NCBI GenBank assembly: GCA_963810195.1
Contig: CAWEMO010000005.1
Location: forward strand, 434,001-498,000
DNA from: Chersky-840 sp963810195
GTDB taxonomy: Bacteria > Actinomycetota > Acidimicrobiia > Acidimicrobiales > UBA8190
DNA: 64,000 bases
Direction of reading: 5' to 3'
The notes beneath the pieces were generated by a model. That model searched no databases. It saw only the letters and a program-made list of their open reading frames with translations, and was not told the origin of the DNA. This document shows, piece by piece, positions 8,701-16,166 of the stretch (its first letter is position 1; every line of letters starts with the position of its first letter). The translations under genes and the position numbers were made by a program.

Positions 8701-8849
8701 GGGCACCACGGGCCGCGGTCGCCGGGGGTGGGAACGCTCCCGGCGATGGGCGGCATATCCATCGCTACTTGACAGGATGGGCGGAATAACACCCGGTTGC
8801 GTGCGGGTGCCGCTCCGTCTACTACGGGCGAGTCAGTTCGAAGATGACG

Positions 8850-8893
8850 GACTCGCCTCCGACCTGACCCATCCGCTATTGCTCAGCGGGCGG
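8850..8893 (+). repeat. Dispersed intergenic repeat, left part of copy H split by IS30
   Basis: The sequence ACCCATCCGCTATTGCTCAG resembles ACCATCCGCTACTGCCGGG in copy E (20079-20097). On the other side of the IS30 element the repeat resumes with GCGAATACTGC, suggesting the IS landed inside one repeat copy. The similarity is short and the call is tentative. Confidence 0.4.
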
Positions 8894-10193
8894 ATTCAAG
8901 GGGTGGCCGCGACAAGTCGGTTGAATCGTTCCCCTGGAGTCTCCCACTCCAGGGTCTTGCGTGGGCGCTCGTTGAGTAAGGCAGCGATGGCATCGAGGTC
9001 CTCTTGGGAGTGGACCGACAGGTCGGTGCCCTTGGGCAGAAACTGACGGACGAGGCCGTTCCAGTTCTCGTTGCTCCCGCGCTGCCAGGGCGAATGGGGG
9101 TCGCAGAAGTAGACGGGGACGCCGGTGGCGACTTTGAACGCCGCGTGCGTGGCCATCTCGATCCCCTGATCCCAAGTGAGGGACTTGGCCAGGTGCTCTG
9201 GTAGACGCACGATGTTCTTCGCCACTGCCGACGCGATGTGCTCGGCGGTGCGGTTCTCGAGCTTGATGAGCATGCCCATGCGGGTGGTGCGTTCCACCAG
9301 CGTGGCCACGGCGCTGGCGCCGCCCTCCCCGATCATGAGGTCACCCTCCCAGTGGCCCGGCACGGCCCGGTCTTCGACCTCCGGGGGGCGTTCGGAGATG
9401 TTGACCATCCCGAGGATCGCGCTTCGTCCAGAGGAGGCTCGAGAACGAGGACGTCTCCGAGCCCGGCCCGAGCGCAGGCAGGCGGTGAGCTCCTTGCGCA
9501 GCTCGCCCTTGGCCTGGACGAAGACCGCCTGGTAGATGGCCTCGTGCGACACCCACCACTCTGGCCGGTCGAGGTGCTCCTTGCGGCACCGGTGGGCGAT
9601 CTGCTCGGGCGACCATTTCTTGGTGCGCAGCAGTGCCTGGACCTCCTCCCACAGCCAGGGGCGCTGCTCGGTCCAGGGAGCCTTGGGCCGGAGGGCGGCT
9701 CGTGCCGCTCGCTCTTCGGCCATCGCCGCCCGGTAGCACCTCCGCCCACCGTTGGCCGCAATCTCACGCCAGATCGTCGAGCGGTGCCGGCCGATGCGAG
9801 AGGCAATGGCTTCGTCGGACGCTCCAGCCTCGATGCCGATCCTGATCTCCTCGCGCTCAGACGCGCTCAGCGAGCCGGGGCGCCGCTTGCGTTCGCGTAT
9901 CATGGCCACACCGTCGTCGCCAAGACCCGTTCTGAATGTGGATACCCTGTCGACGAACCGCTTGTTGGTGCCGCACACCGGAACGCTCCGTCGCACGAAC
10001 CCCCATCGAACGACGTAATCCTGCACAGTTGAGGCAGGAACTCCCGTCAACGCCTCGGCTCTCTTATAGCTCGCTCCGGCGAGCACCGCCTCGACCGCCG
10101 CGTCGAGATCCGTTTGGCTCGAGCGGCGCTTCCGTCCTCGGGTCTCCATCTGACACCTCCAGGTCAGGAGATGTCGCGCTCACCCCTTGAGCC
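8894..10193 (-). mobile_element. IS30-family element A
   Basis: The element is bounded by imperfect terminal inverted repeats: TTCAAGGGGTGGCCGCGACA at the left end and, on the other strand, CTCAAGGGGTGAGCGCGACA at the right end. It is about 1300 bases, normal for IS30. It holds one transposase gene whose stop codon lies inside the left inverted repeat. Its right flank is a dispersed repeat copy. Confidence 0.85.
8896..10149 (-). CDS. IS30-family transposase (element A)
   Basis: The 417-residue transposase has two N-terminal helix-turn-helix regions (residues about 10-50 and 92-135, with SLSASEREEIRIGIEAG and GRHRSTIWREI) and a C-terminal DDE domain. The catalytic acidic residues sit in GHWEGDLMIG, LTWDQGIEM and the PWQRGSNENWNGLVRQF block. 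The ending (LNERPRKTLEWETPGERF) is typical of IS30. It catalyses transposition, in this family usually through a circular intermediate. The start is ATG 10149 with GGAGGTGTCAG before it. The gene is intact, so the element may be active. Confidence 0.95.
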   Translation of the reverse strand: METRGRKRRSSQTDLDAAVEAVLAGASYKRAEALTGVPASTVQDYVVRWGFVRRSVPVCGTNKRFVDRVSTFRTGLGDDGVAMIRERKRRPGSLSASEREEIRIGIEAGASDEAIASRIGRHRSTIWREIAANGGRRCYRAAMAEERAARAALRPKAPWTEQRPWLWEEVQALLRTKKWSPEQIAHRCRKEHLDRPEWWVSHEAIYQAVFVQAKGELRKELTACLRSGRARRRPRSRASSGRSAILGMVNISERPPEVEDRAVPGHWEGDLMIGEGGASAVATLVERTTRMGMLIKLENRTAEHIASAVAKNIVRLPEHLAKSLTWDQGIEMATHAAFKVATGVPVYFCDPHSPWQRGSNENWNGLVRQFLPKGTDLSVHSQEDLDAIAALLNERPRKTLEWETPGERFNRLVAATP

Positions 10194-10310
10194 CAAGGCG
10201 ACGCGAATACTGCGCGGATCGCCAATCGGCCCGGTTACCCGAGTCCGGTGCAACCTGTCGGCCGCAGAGGAAGACATCGGGGGCGCATAGCCCCGAATAC
10301 CGGATAGCTC
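10194..10310 (+). repeat. Dispersed intergenic repeat, right part of copy H
   Basis: It runs from GCGACGCGAATACTGC to ATAGCCCCGAATACCGG. Together with copy J it defines a subfamily sharing CCGGTGCAACCTGTCGG and GGGGGCGCATAGCCCCGA. It directly abuts the IS30 element A right end. Confidence 0.7.
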
Positions 10311-10527
10311 AACCGCAGGGATTCTCGGCGGAGCTCGCCAGATCTGTCATCTTTGTACCGATGGACGGCGAGCCGCATGACATCACGATCGTCGTATCTG
10401 GCCACGACTCGGCCCGCTGGAAGTGTTCGTGCGGGGCATCGAGTGGGGGACGTGGTACCGATCGGAGCAAGAGGCTCAAAGGCCGCACACCGTCACCTTG
10501 AACGACAGGCGTGACGGAATCTGCGAC

Positions 10528-10610
10528 CGGACGCATACTGTCCGGCCCGTCCACCCGGGTACCCGCGAGTACCGGGTGCCCCAGCCATCGGGTCCTCTCA
10601 GCCCCAACCT
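10528..10610 (+). repeat. Dispersed intergenic repeat, copy I
   Basis: The core is GTACCCGCGAGTACCGGGTG followed by CCCCAGCCA, closest to copy G. It lies between the split copy H and the GyrA-like small gene; no gene is visible in 10311-10685. Confidence 0.65.
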
Positions 10611-10685
10611 CGACGGGGAACCGGCACCCGGGACGGTTACAAATCAGGTCGACAACTCGACTCCGACCCGAGTCAGAATACCTAA

Positions 10686-10982
10686 GTGACAACTTCTGAT
10701 CCGCCTCCCGAAGACGTGCTGAACGGACTCCGACAACGCTTGTCGGTGCTTGAGGCTGTCGTGTCAGCCCTTGAGCAGATCGACACCATCAACGGAATGG
10801 TCGATCAATGCGAGGACCGGGCGGAAGCAGTCGACGCGCTCGCCCGCCTTGGCTACAACGAACTGCAGGCGAACGTAATCCTCGACCTAACCGTGGGTCG
10901 GCGTACTGCACAGGGACGCCAACATCTCGCTGACGAGTTGCGTTCCGCAAGGGAGTTCCTCGACCAACATCAGGGGGAATGA
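10686..10982 (+). CDS. Small protein resembling the GyrA tower/coiled-coil segment
   Basis: The 98-residue protein resembles, along nearly its whole length, the helical part of DNA gyrase/topoisomerase IV subunit A that sits at the C-gate. LRQRLSVLEAVVSALEQIDT aligns with the RLHILEGL-ALDNID stretch of GyrA, and RLGYNELQANVILDLTVGRR with the GLSExQAxAILDMRLxRL hallmark. The C-terminal helix (HLADELRSAREFLDQ) matches the return coiled coil. No breakage-reunion tyrosine, WHD or beta-propeller is present, so it cannot cut DNA. It could bind gyrase and compete for the C-gate, or be a separate dimerising protein. The similarity is from memory of the family, not a search. The start is GTG. Confidence 0.6.
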   Translation: MTTSDPPPEDVLNGLRQRLSVLEAVVSALEQIDTINGMVDQCEDRAEAVDALARLGYNELQANVILDLTVGRRTAQGRQHLADELRSAREFLDQHQGE

Positions 10983-11231
10983 CGAGCCACTCGGAAATGC
11001 CGGGATGCCCCGGCGGTACGGGTTATTTCCGACTCATTTCGGCCGTGGACAGCCTGGTACACCCGATTCTGCGCTACCCGGCCGGACCATCACCGTTGCA
11101 CTGGAGCCCGGTCGGGAATGGCTGCATACACAGAATGGAGCATTTTCACCGCTCGCTGCCGACCGGTCCCCCGGACAGTGCCGCGGACTCGACAGCCTCG
11201 AGGATCGACGGCCCCGTCGGGTGATGGATTC
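10983..11231. other. Intergenic stretch with no recognised feature
   Basis: I see neither a gene with support nor a clear repeat core here. It separates the GyrA-like gene from the 3' end of the convergent LPATG surface protein gene. Confidence 0.4.
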
Positions 11232-13565
11232 CTAGGGGTGGGCGCGTTGCCGACGTCGACTCACGATCAGATTCGCCACGCCGACACCGATCAACATGAG
11301 ACCGCTATGGATCTCAAGGCCGAGTGACTCGATCCCAGTTGCGGGAAGCGCCTGCAGGGCTGAGGGCGATTGAGTCGTATGTGAATTTTTCACGGGGGTC
11401 GACGGCGTTGTGTTTGTCTTCTCGACGGGGGTCGATGTCGACGAGGTTGGCGAGGTCACTACCGGCCCCGAGGGCGGGGTGCCGTGGGCCGTGGCCGTGT
11501 TGTTCACGACGCCGCCACTCACGTCAGTCTGCGTGATGGTGTGAGCCGTATCGGCCGTGCATGTCTCCGAGTTCCCTGGGGCGAGCGTCGAACTCGGACA
11601 CGTCACTGCCCCGGCTGTGGAGTCGTTCACCCCTACCGAGGTGAGAGTGACCGTTCCGGTGTTGGTGACGAGGAAGGACCAGGCGATGGTGTCGCCCAGG
11701 TCAGTCTTGCCGTCGCCGTTCACATCGGTCACGCGCGCCGACTTGGTGAGTGAGATCGCCGGAGCGGGATCGACGATATTCAGGGTCGCATTGCTTGCAT
11801 TGCTTGGGTAGTACGTCCACAGGTCGAGACCCTTCACGTCACCAAATGACCCGGTCCCCCCATTCTGACAAGGGACGTTGGCATTACCGCCCGTGTCCTG
11901 CCCGTAGGCTCGTTGGTCACTCGACGAGTCAAACCCGGTCACCGGGTTGCTGTTGGGGATGGTCGGAGGACTTACTCCGCAAAGGACGCTGTCAAAGGTG
12001 CCGACGTCGCCGCCACCGGGCCCACTCGAGTGATAGCCACGGTCGTCGTAGAAGGCCGTGGTGCATTTCGTATTCGAAAAGGGGCACACCCCCCCAGGCG
12101 GGTTTTGCAAGGTAAAGGTCGGCCCACCGAGCGTGCTGTTCTCGGCGTCGAGGAGCGGGAAGTGATAAGTGCCGGACTGCATCTCGACTTGGACTGGATA
12201 GCCGGTTCCGACCGGGAACGGGGTCCCGGTGTTGTCGTTGCCGTCCCAATGGACGGTGTTGACGCCGGCAACGCCCACGCCGCGGATGACCCGATTGGTC
12301 GCCAGTGTGGGATCGAAGTTGGTTCCATTCTGACTGATGACGAGCTGATAGTTGGTGGCGGTGGTCGAGGTGAAGGAGAACGTTCCGCCCTGGCTGATGA
12401 GGCTCGTGTTCCCGCTGGACGATCCGGCAAAGTTCAGCCCACTCAGACTCGCTAACGTGGCGCTGGTGGGAATGTTGAGCGCCCCCAGGGTGGACGGGTC
12501 CAGGGGCGAAAAGGAAATTGGGTACTGGGGCGCGGCGAAATTGGTGACCCCGGCCAGTGCGGTGAGCTGCCCGCTGTCGGTCGTCCCTTCGACGTCGTGG
12601 TCGAGAATCGTGCCGTCAGGGTTCAAGAAGCCCTCGTCGTTGGCGTACAGCATGAAGCCGTTCGGGTCGAGGCCACGCAGGTCCGTCTTGTAGATGAAGC
12701 CGTCGAGCGTTGTGACATAGAGAGTTGAGTTGAGCGGGAGCCCGTTGCCGCCCGTGAAGGCGTCATAGGCATACAGAAAGACGCGACCGTTGTCATTGGT
12801 GGTGGTCGTAGCCGAGTCGCGAACGGTGAGGTCCCACGCCGCCACCGATGAGCCCTGCGCCGCGTTGATGTCGATGGCCTGGGTCAGCCCGATGTCGGCG
12901 CCGATGCTGCCATCGACATCGGGGTTGGGACCGTCGGGGCCGAAGAAGGCCACGTTGTAGAGGCCGGTGACCGGAGCGGTATACGAGCACGGCACGTAGC
13001 CAGTCGGGTTGCCGCCGCCGGTAACGGCCTGGGGACCGGCGAGTTCTTGGGTGCGCGTCGTCAGCTGGCCCTGGGCGACGTTCCCCGACGAGGTCCGCTG
13101 GGCGTCACAGGAAAAGCCGTTCGCCCCGGGGCCAGCGGTCACGAGTGCCGGCAGAGGCGACTCGTCGTAGGCGTTGATGACACCTGGATTGTAAACGACG
13201 ACGTCGCCCTCGGTTGCCCCGCTTGTGACCCCTACGGCCGATGATCCCATCAAAAGAATCTGGCCGGCGGTCATGTAGACGTAGAAGAGGTCGCGCCGCG
13301 GAATGCTGGTTCCCCCGGTCGGTCCGTAGGAGCTGGTGCGCCATTCGATGTTGGCGCGACAACTCCCCCCGGCCGAGTTCGTAGTGCAGGTCGGAGCGGG
13401 GTTTCCCGGAAACAGGTTGGCGCTACCCTCCGCCTGCGCCGGGGTGATACTCACGGAGAAGACGCCACTGCACACGGCGATCACGACTCCGACGGCGGGC
13501 AGGAGGCGCATGAGAGCTAGACGCCGACGAAGACCGGGGAGAGAGGCCTCTGCTCGTGTCAGCAT
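11232..13565 (-). CDS. LPATG-anchored surface protein
   Basis: The 777-residue product has a signal peptide (hydrophobic core about 20-40, cleavage near TPAQAEG) and a C-terminal sorting signal: LPATG at 740-744, a hydrophobic helix (HSGLMLIGVGVANLIV) and a basic tail (SRRRQR). A sortase would link the Thr to the cell wall; no sortase gene is in the window. Residues about 600-700 form a DUF11/DUF7507-like domain (DLGDTIAWSFLVTNTGTVTL, then TCTADTAHTITQTDV), and a Thr/Ser/Pro-rich spacer precedes the LPATG. The long N-terminal part, with several cysteine pairs, is unassigned. ATG 13565 is the start, with AGGTGAAGC upstream. Confidence 0.8.
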   Translation of the reverse strand: MLTRAEASLPGLRRRLALMRLLPAVGVVIAVCSGVFSVSITPAQAEGSANLFPGNPAPTCTTNSAGGSCRANIEWRTSSYGPTGGTSIPRRDLFYVYMTAGQILLMGSSAVGVTSGATEGDVVVYNPGVINAYDESPLPALVTAGPGANGFSCDAQRTSSGNVAQGQLTTRTQELAGPQAVTGGGNPTGYVPCSYTAPVTGLYNVAFFGPDGPNPDVDGSIGADIGLTQAIDINAAQGSSVAAWDLTVRDSATTTTNDNGRVFLYAYDAFTGGNGLPLNSTLYVTTLDGFIYKTDLRGLDPNGFMLYANDEGFLNPDGTILDHDVEGTTDSGQLTALAGVTNFAAPQYPISFSPLDPSTLGALNIPTSATLASLSGLNFAGSSSGNTSLISQGGTFSFTSTTATNYQLVISQNGTNFDPTLATNRVIRGVGVAGVNTVHWDGNDNTGTPFPVGTGYPVQVEMQSGTYHFPLLDAENSTLGGPTFTLQNPPGGVCPFSNTKCTTAFYDDRGYHSSGPGGGDVGTFDSVLCGVSPPTIPNSNPVTGFDSSSDQRAYGQDTGGNANVPCQNGGTGSFGDVKGLDLWTYYPSNASNATLNIVDPAPAISLTKSARVTDVNGDGKTDLGDTIAWSFLVTNTGTVTLTSVGVNDSTAGAVTCPSSTLAPGNSETCTADTAHTITQTDVSGGVVNNTATAHGTPPSGPVVTSPTSSTSTPVEKTNTTPSTPVKNSHTTQSPSALQALPATGIESLGLEIHSGLMLIGVGVANLIVSRRRQRAHP

Positions 13566-13759
13566 GGTGTTGCTTCACCTTCACCGATAGTCGTTGCCGA
13601 ACTTTACGCCACCGTCCACGTGGGAACGAGGATTCCCTCACCCAGCGAGGGGCTTTGTGAACGGGATCCCTCATCTTCCCGCCGGTAGAACAAGGCAAGC
13701 TGACGGGCTTAAATGCCGGGTACATCACCCCCTCTGCGAGGCGGCGCCGGCCACAGCCC

Positions 13760-13885
13760 ACTGGTATCGCTCGGCGGTGGTGATCCGGACGGGTCACCCT
13801 GTGGCCGGGCCACCCGAAGCCGGTGCAACCTGTCGGAAGCAAGGGAAGAGGGCGGGGGCGCATAGCCCCGAGTACCGGTCCCCCG
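13760..13885 (+). repeat. Dispersed intergenic repeat, copy J
   Basis: It shares CCGGTGCAACCTGTCGG, AAGGGAAGA and GGGGGCGCATAGCCCCGA with copy H and ends in GAGTACCGG. It occupies the middle of the divergent gap between the LPATG gene and the BON-DUF2267 gene; the rest of 13566-14081 shows no gene. Confidence 0.7.
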
Positions 13886-14081
13886 TCCGCCCTCGCAGTT
13901 GTCGCGCATAACTCGGTCGGTATCGAAGCACTTTTGGTGCGGTCAACAACCTGTACGGGCTAGATCATTGCTTGCTCTTGTTAGCGTCTGATCGGCCATC
14001 GAGTGACCTTCGGCCCTAGCTCCGAAGCGACCTCGGCTGCACGCTGGAAGCCTCCGATGACCATGAGTGGAGGTTGAGGCC

Positions 14082-14921
14082 ATGAGCCGCAATCGTGTCC
14101 TCGGTGTGCTTGCGGTGGCTGCCGCGGTTGGGGTGGCGGCGCTCGAGACCGTCGCTGGTCGGCGCTTCTCCCGCAGATTGGCTCATGCGGTGACCAGGAC
14201 GACGCGCTACCAAAGCGGGCGCCTCGAGGGCTTTCGCTACCGGCTCGCCGGCCGCCACCCTGATCCGACCGTCGGAGACCGAATGCTCGCCGACCGGGTG
14301 CGTTCCGCCCTCGGTCCCCTTGAGCATGACTTCGACATTCCCCGCGTCCACGTGATGGCCGAGGGTCACGACGTGCTCCTGCACGGAGACGTCGCCTCCG
14401 ACGAACAGGTGGCCACCCTTGTCGAAGCGGTCCGACGCATCCCCGGAGTACATGGGGTGGAGTCCCATCTCCACGTGGGCCTCTTCCCTGGTGACACCCG
14501 GCCGTCGGAGGGGGGCGAGCACCAAGCTGCGTCGCGGGCCTTGACCGCGGTCCTTGCCGCCGCCCATGGGGGCGGTGCACCACCTGGTTCGGAGCGCTCT
14601 GCCACTCGGGCTGTGCTGTCCACGTTTACGGCCCAGTTGCCCCGTGGGGAGCGTCGTCACTTCCTCTCCCACCTGCCAGAGGACCTTCGCGCCCTCGGCG
14701 AAGAACCACGGCCGAGAGGGGCTGGGCACCCCCACGTGCGGCGGCTCGAGGATTTCGTGTCCGCCGTCGGGCTTCCCCCGGCCGAGCGTGAGCAGCAGGA
14801 GGACATCATCGAATCAGTGCTTGGCGCGGTGCGCGAGCTTGTTCCCGAAGAGGCCTTCGATGTGGCGGCCGTGCTGGCGCCAGAGCTACGCCAGCTCTGG
14901 AAGACGGCGATCCCTCACTGA
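14082..14921 (+). CDS. BON domain - DUF2267 fusion protein
   Basis: I take ATG 14082 (MSRNRV), which has GGAGG nine bases upstream, over the GTG at 14067. The 279-residue product begins with a hydrophobic stretch (about 5-21), possibly a membrane anchor. A BON-type domain follows at about 70-130 (VRSALGPL, VMAEGHDVLLHGDVASDEQ, VEAVRRIPGVHGVESHLHV). The C-terminal half is a DUF2267-like helical domain (ALTAVLAAAHG, FTAQLPRGERRHFLSHLP, then VGLPPAEREQQEDIIESVL). Such fusions are common in stress-associated clusters of actinobacteria, and the UspA-type gene begins 16 bases downstream, so the two probably share a transcript. The biochemical role is unknown. Confidence 0.75.
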   Translation: MSRNRVLGVLAVAAAVGVAALETVAGRRFSRRLAHAVTRTTRYQSGRLEGFRYRLAGRHPDPTVGDRMLADRVRSALGPLEHDFDIPRVHVMAEGHDVLLHGDVASDEQVATLVEAVRRIPGVHGVESHLHVGLFPGDTRPSEGGEHQAASRALTAVLAAAHGGGAPPGSERSATRAVLSTFTAQLPRGERRHFLSHLPEDLRALGEEPRPRGAGHPHVRRLEDFVSAVGLPPAEREQQEDIIESVLGAVRELVPEEAFDVAAVLAPELRQLWKTAIPH

Positions 14922-14937
14922 CGTACTTGGAGTCAAG

Positions 14938-15420
14938 ATGTTCGAGCACATCCTGACCGCGTTGGACGGCTCTCAACACGACAGTAAGACGCTTGCGGCG
15001 GCGAAGGAGCTGGCAAGGCTCTCGGGAGGGCAGGTGCGTGTCCTTCATGTCTGGACCGACCACTTGAGCAATCGAGTCGATTTCGGCCCGGATGAGGCGC
15101 ACGACCACACTTCCAAGCTTGTCAACACAGCCGTGGCCGACCTGGTTGCTGCCGGGCTAAAGGCGACGGGAACGGTTCGGGTCTCACCATCGGGTCTCGT
15201 GGCGACCGAGATCCTCGAGGAGGCGGAGGAATCTCGCGCCTCTGTGATCGTCATGGGTTGCCGGGGAAGAGGTGATCTCAAGGGGCGGGTGGTCGAACCG
15301 CGAAGTGCCTCGGGAACCCCGCACCGGGGAAGTATCCGACACCAGCCTCCCGGGCCGAGCAATACAACTCCGACTCAATGTCATCGTTGTCCTCTTGGCC
15401 CGATGCACCAGAGCCCATGA
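14938..15420 (+). pseudogene. UspA-family stress protein with a degenerate C-terminus
   Basis: The frame starts MFEHILTALDGSQHDSKTLA, the classic Usp opening, and keeps a recognisable fold through IVMGCRGRGDLKG (residue about 120). A working ATP-binding Usp continues with a GSVS-type loop and a final PVLVV strand. Here the frame reads GRVVEPRSASGTPHRGS and on into proline-rich noise, while the +1 frame reads GWSNREV, closer to the expected sequence. This suggests a one-base change near 15285-15295 that destroyed the last strand. The gene follows the BON-DUF2267 gene by 16 bases. Its 3' end overlaps the convergent zinc-ribbon gene. Confidence 0.6.
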
Positions 15421-15676
15421 TCCCTGGACGCGTCATCCTCGAAGAGCACGGGTGAAAGACCTCCCACCGCTCGAAACACGCTGTCGTCCCCAACTGACAC
15501 CCCGGACAGGTCTGAGGATCGACCACGCTCGCCTGACCGCGCTCGAGGTGCCAGCACAAGATGCAGTCCCGGCAGAAGAAGTTCGTCTTCTCTCCAGTGC
15601 TCACCGGGATGAGCCTTTCGCCACCGCACTCCGGACACTGCTTCAGCAGTCCTAATACCGTGTCGCTCATCGCCAT
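15278..15676 (-). CDS. Small zinc-ribbon protein
   Basis: The first 75 residues carry CPECGG, then FFCRDCILCWH, then CPGC and a further cysteine, a pattern able to bind one or two zinc ions; short proteins of this kind occur in actinobacteria but I do not know a function. ATG 15676 has AAAGGGGCG before it. The last third (after about residue 85) lies over the degenerate end of the UspA gene on the opposite strand and is probably readthrough, so the ancestral gene may have ended nearer 15400. Confidence 0.55.
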   Translation of the reverse strand: MAMSDTVLGLLKQCPECGGERLIPVSTGEKTNFFCRDCILCWHLERGQASVVDPQTCPGCQLGTTACFERWEVFHPCSSRMTRPGIMGSGASGQEDNDDIESELYCSAREAGVGYFPGAGFPRHFAVRPPAP

Positions 15677-15764
15677 CGCCCCTTTCTGATGTCAGGTCCG
15701 GCCAACTTCAGCGGATCCCGCCATCCCGTTGACCTTGGCGAAGGCCCGTGGAGAACCCTGGCCG

Positions 15765-16166
15765 CTAGCCATCCCCCCAGAAGTCGTCGAACTGGTAGCT
15801 GTCGGCCTGGTAGACGGTAACCTCGGTGATCTTCCCGTGATGGATCTCGAAGTCGACCGCCGCGATCACGTCCAAGACCTTCCCGTTCCTCGTGGCGGTC
15901 TCTCGCTGAAAGACCACCGCCCGTTCCGGTTCACTGAGCACGTCCACGATCTCGATTTTGAACGTACCGTCGCTGCGTGCCTTCAGCTGCCCCAGGAACT
16001 CAAGTACGGCTTCGGGGCCCTTGTAGTCACCGGCGAGGCCGCTGCGCCCTGGCTCATGCCAGACCACGTCCTGCCCCATCACCACCGCCAAGAGGTCCAG
16101 GTCACCCGATTCGAAGTCCTGGTAGGCCCGTCGAATCAACGTCTCGTAGGCATCGTCCGCCATCAC
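15765..16166 (-). CDS. SnoaL/NTF2-like domain protein
   Basis: The 133-residue product has the ketosteroid isomerase-related fold: an N-terminal helix (LIRRAYQDFESGDLDLLAVV), VVWHEPGRSGLAGDYKG, EFLGQLKARSDGTFKIEIV and a last strand pair ending in QFDDFW. Length and order are normal for SnoaL-like proteins, which may be enzymes or small-ligand binders. GTG 16166 or the ATG at 16163 may be the start. It stands alone, and nothing nearby suggests the ligand. Confidence 0.75.
   Translation of the reverse strand: MMADDAYETLIRRAYQDFESGDLDLLAVVMGQDVVWHEPGRSGLAGDYKGPEAVLEFLGQLKARSDGTFKIEIVDVLSEPERAVVFQRETATRNGKVLDVIAAVDFEIHHGKITEVTVYQADSYQFDDFWGDG

Larger units (their letters stand above)
6337..8795 (+). 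mobile_element. Two-recombinase mobile element, copy 1 (intact)
   Basis: These 2459 bases are repeated at 24921-27380 with about four base differences, which fixes the element limits. The ends carry imperfect inverted repeats: ATACCGCCCATCCTT near the left end and AGGATGGGCGGAAT near the right end, and a third related site (GATGGGCGGCATATCC) lies just inside the right end. Only two overlapping tyrosine recombinase genes are inside; there is no cargo. No target duplication is visible at either copy, as expected for a tyrosine recombinase. It differs from Tn554-type (TnpA, TnpB, TnpC) and RIT (three recombinases) layouts by having two genes. Confidence 0.85.

Noticed and set aside
7330..8709. 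Long minus-strand open frame of 459 codons (and its equal at 25915-27468, 517 codons)
   Set aside because: They are mirror frames of the recombinase B gene in GC-rich DNA; His/Gly/Pro-rich sequence without a fold and no ribosome binding site.
14554..14937. Upstream extension of the UspA frame
   Set aside because: The frame is open within the BON-DUF2267 gene by chance; the UspA fold starts at ATG 14938.
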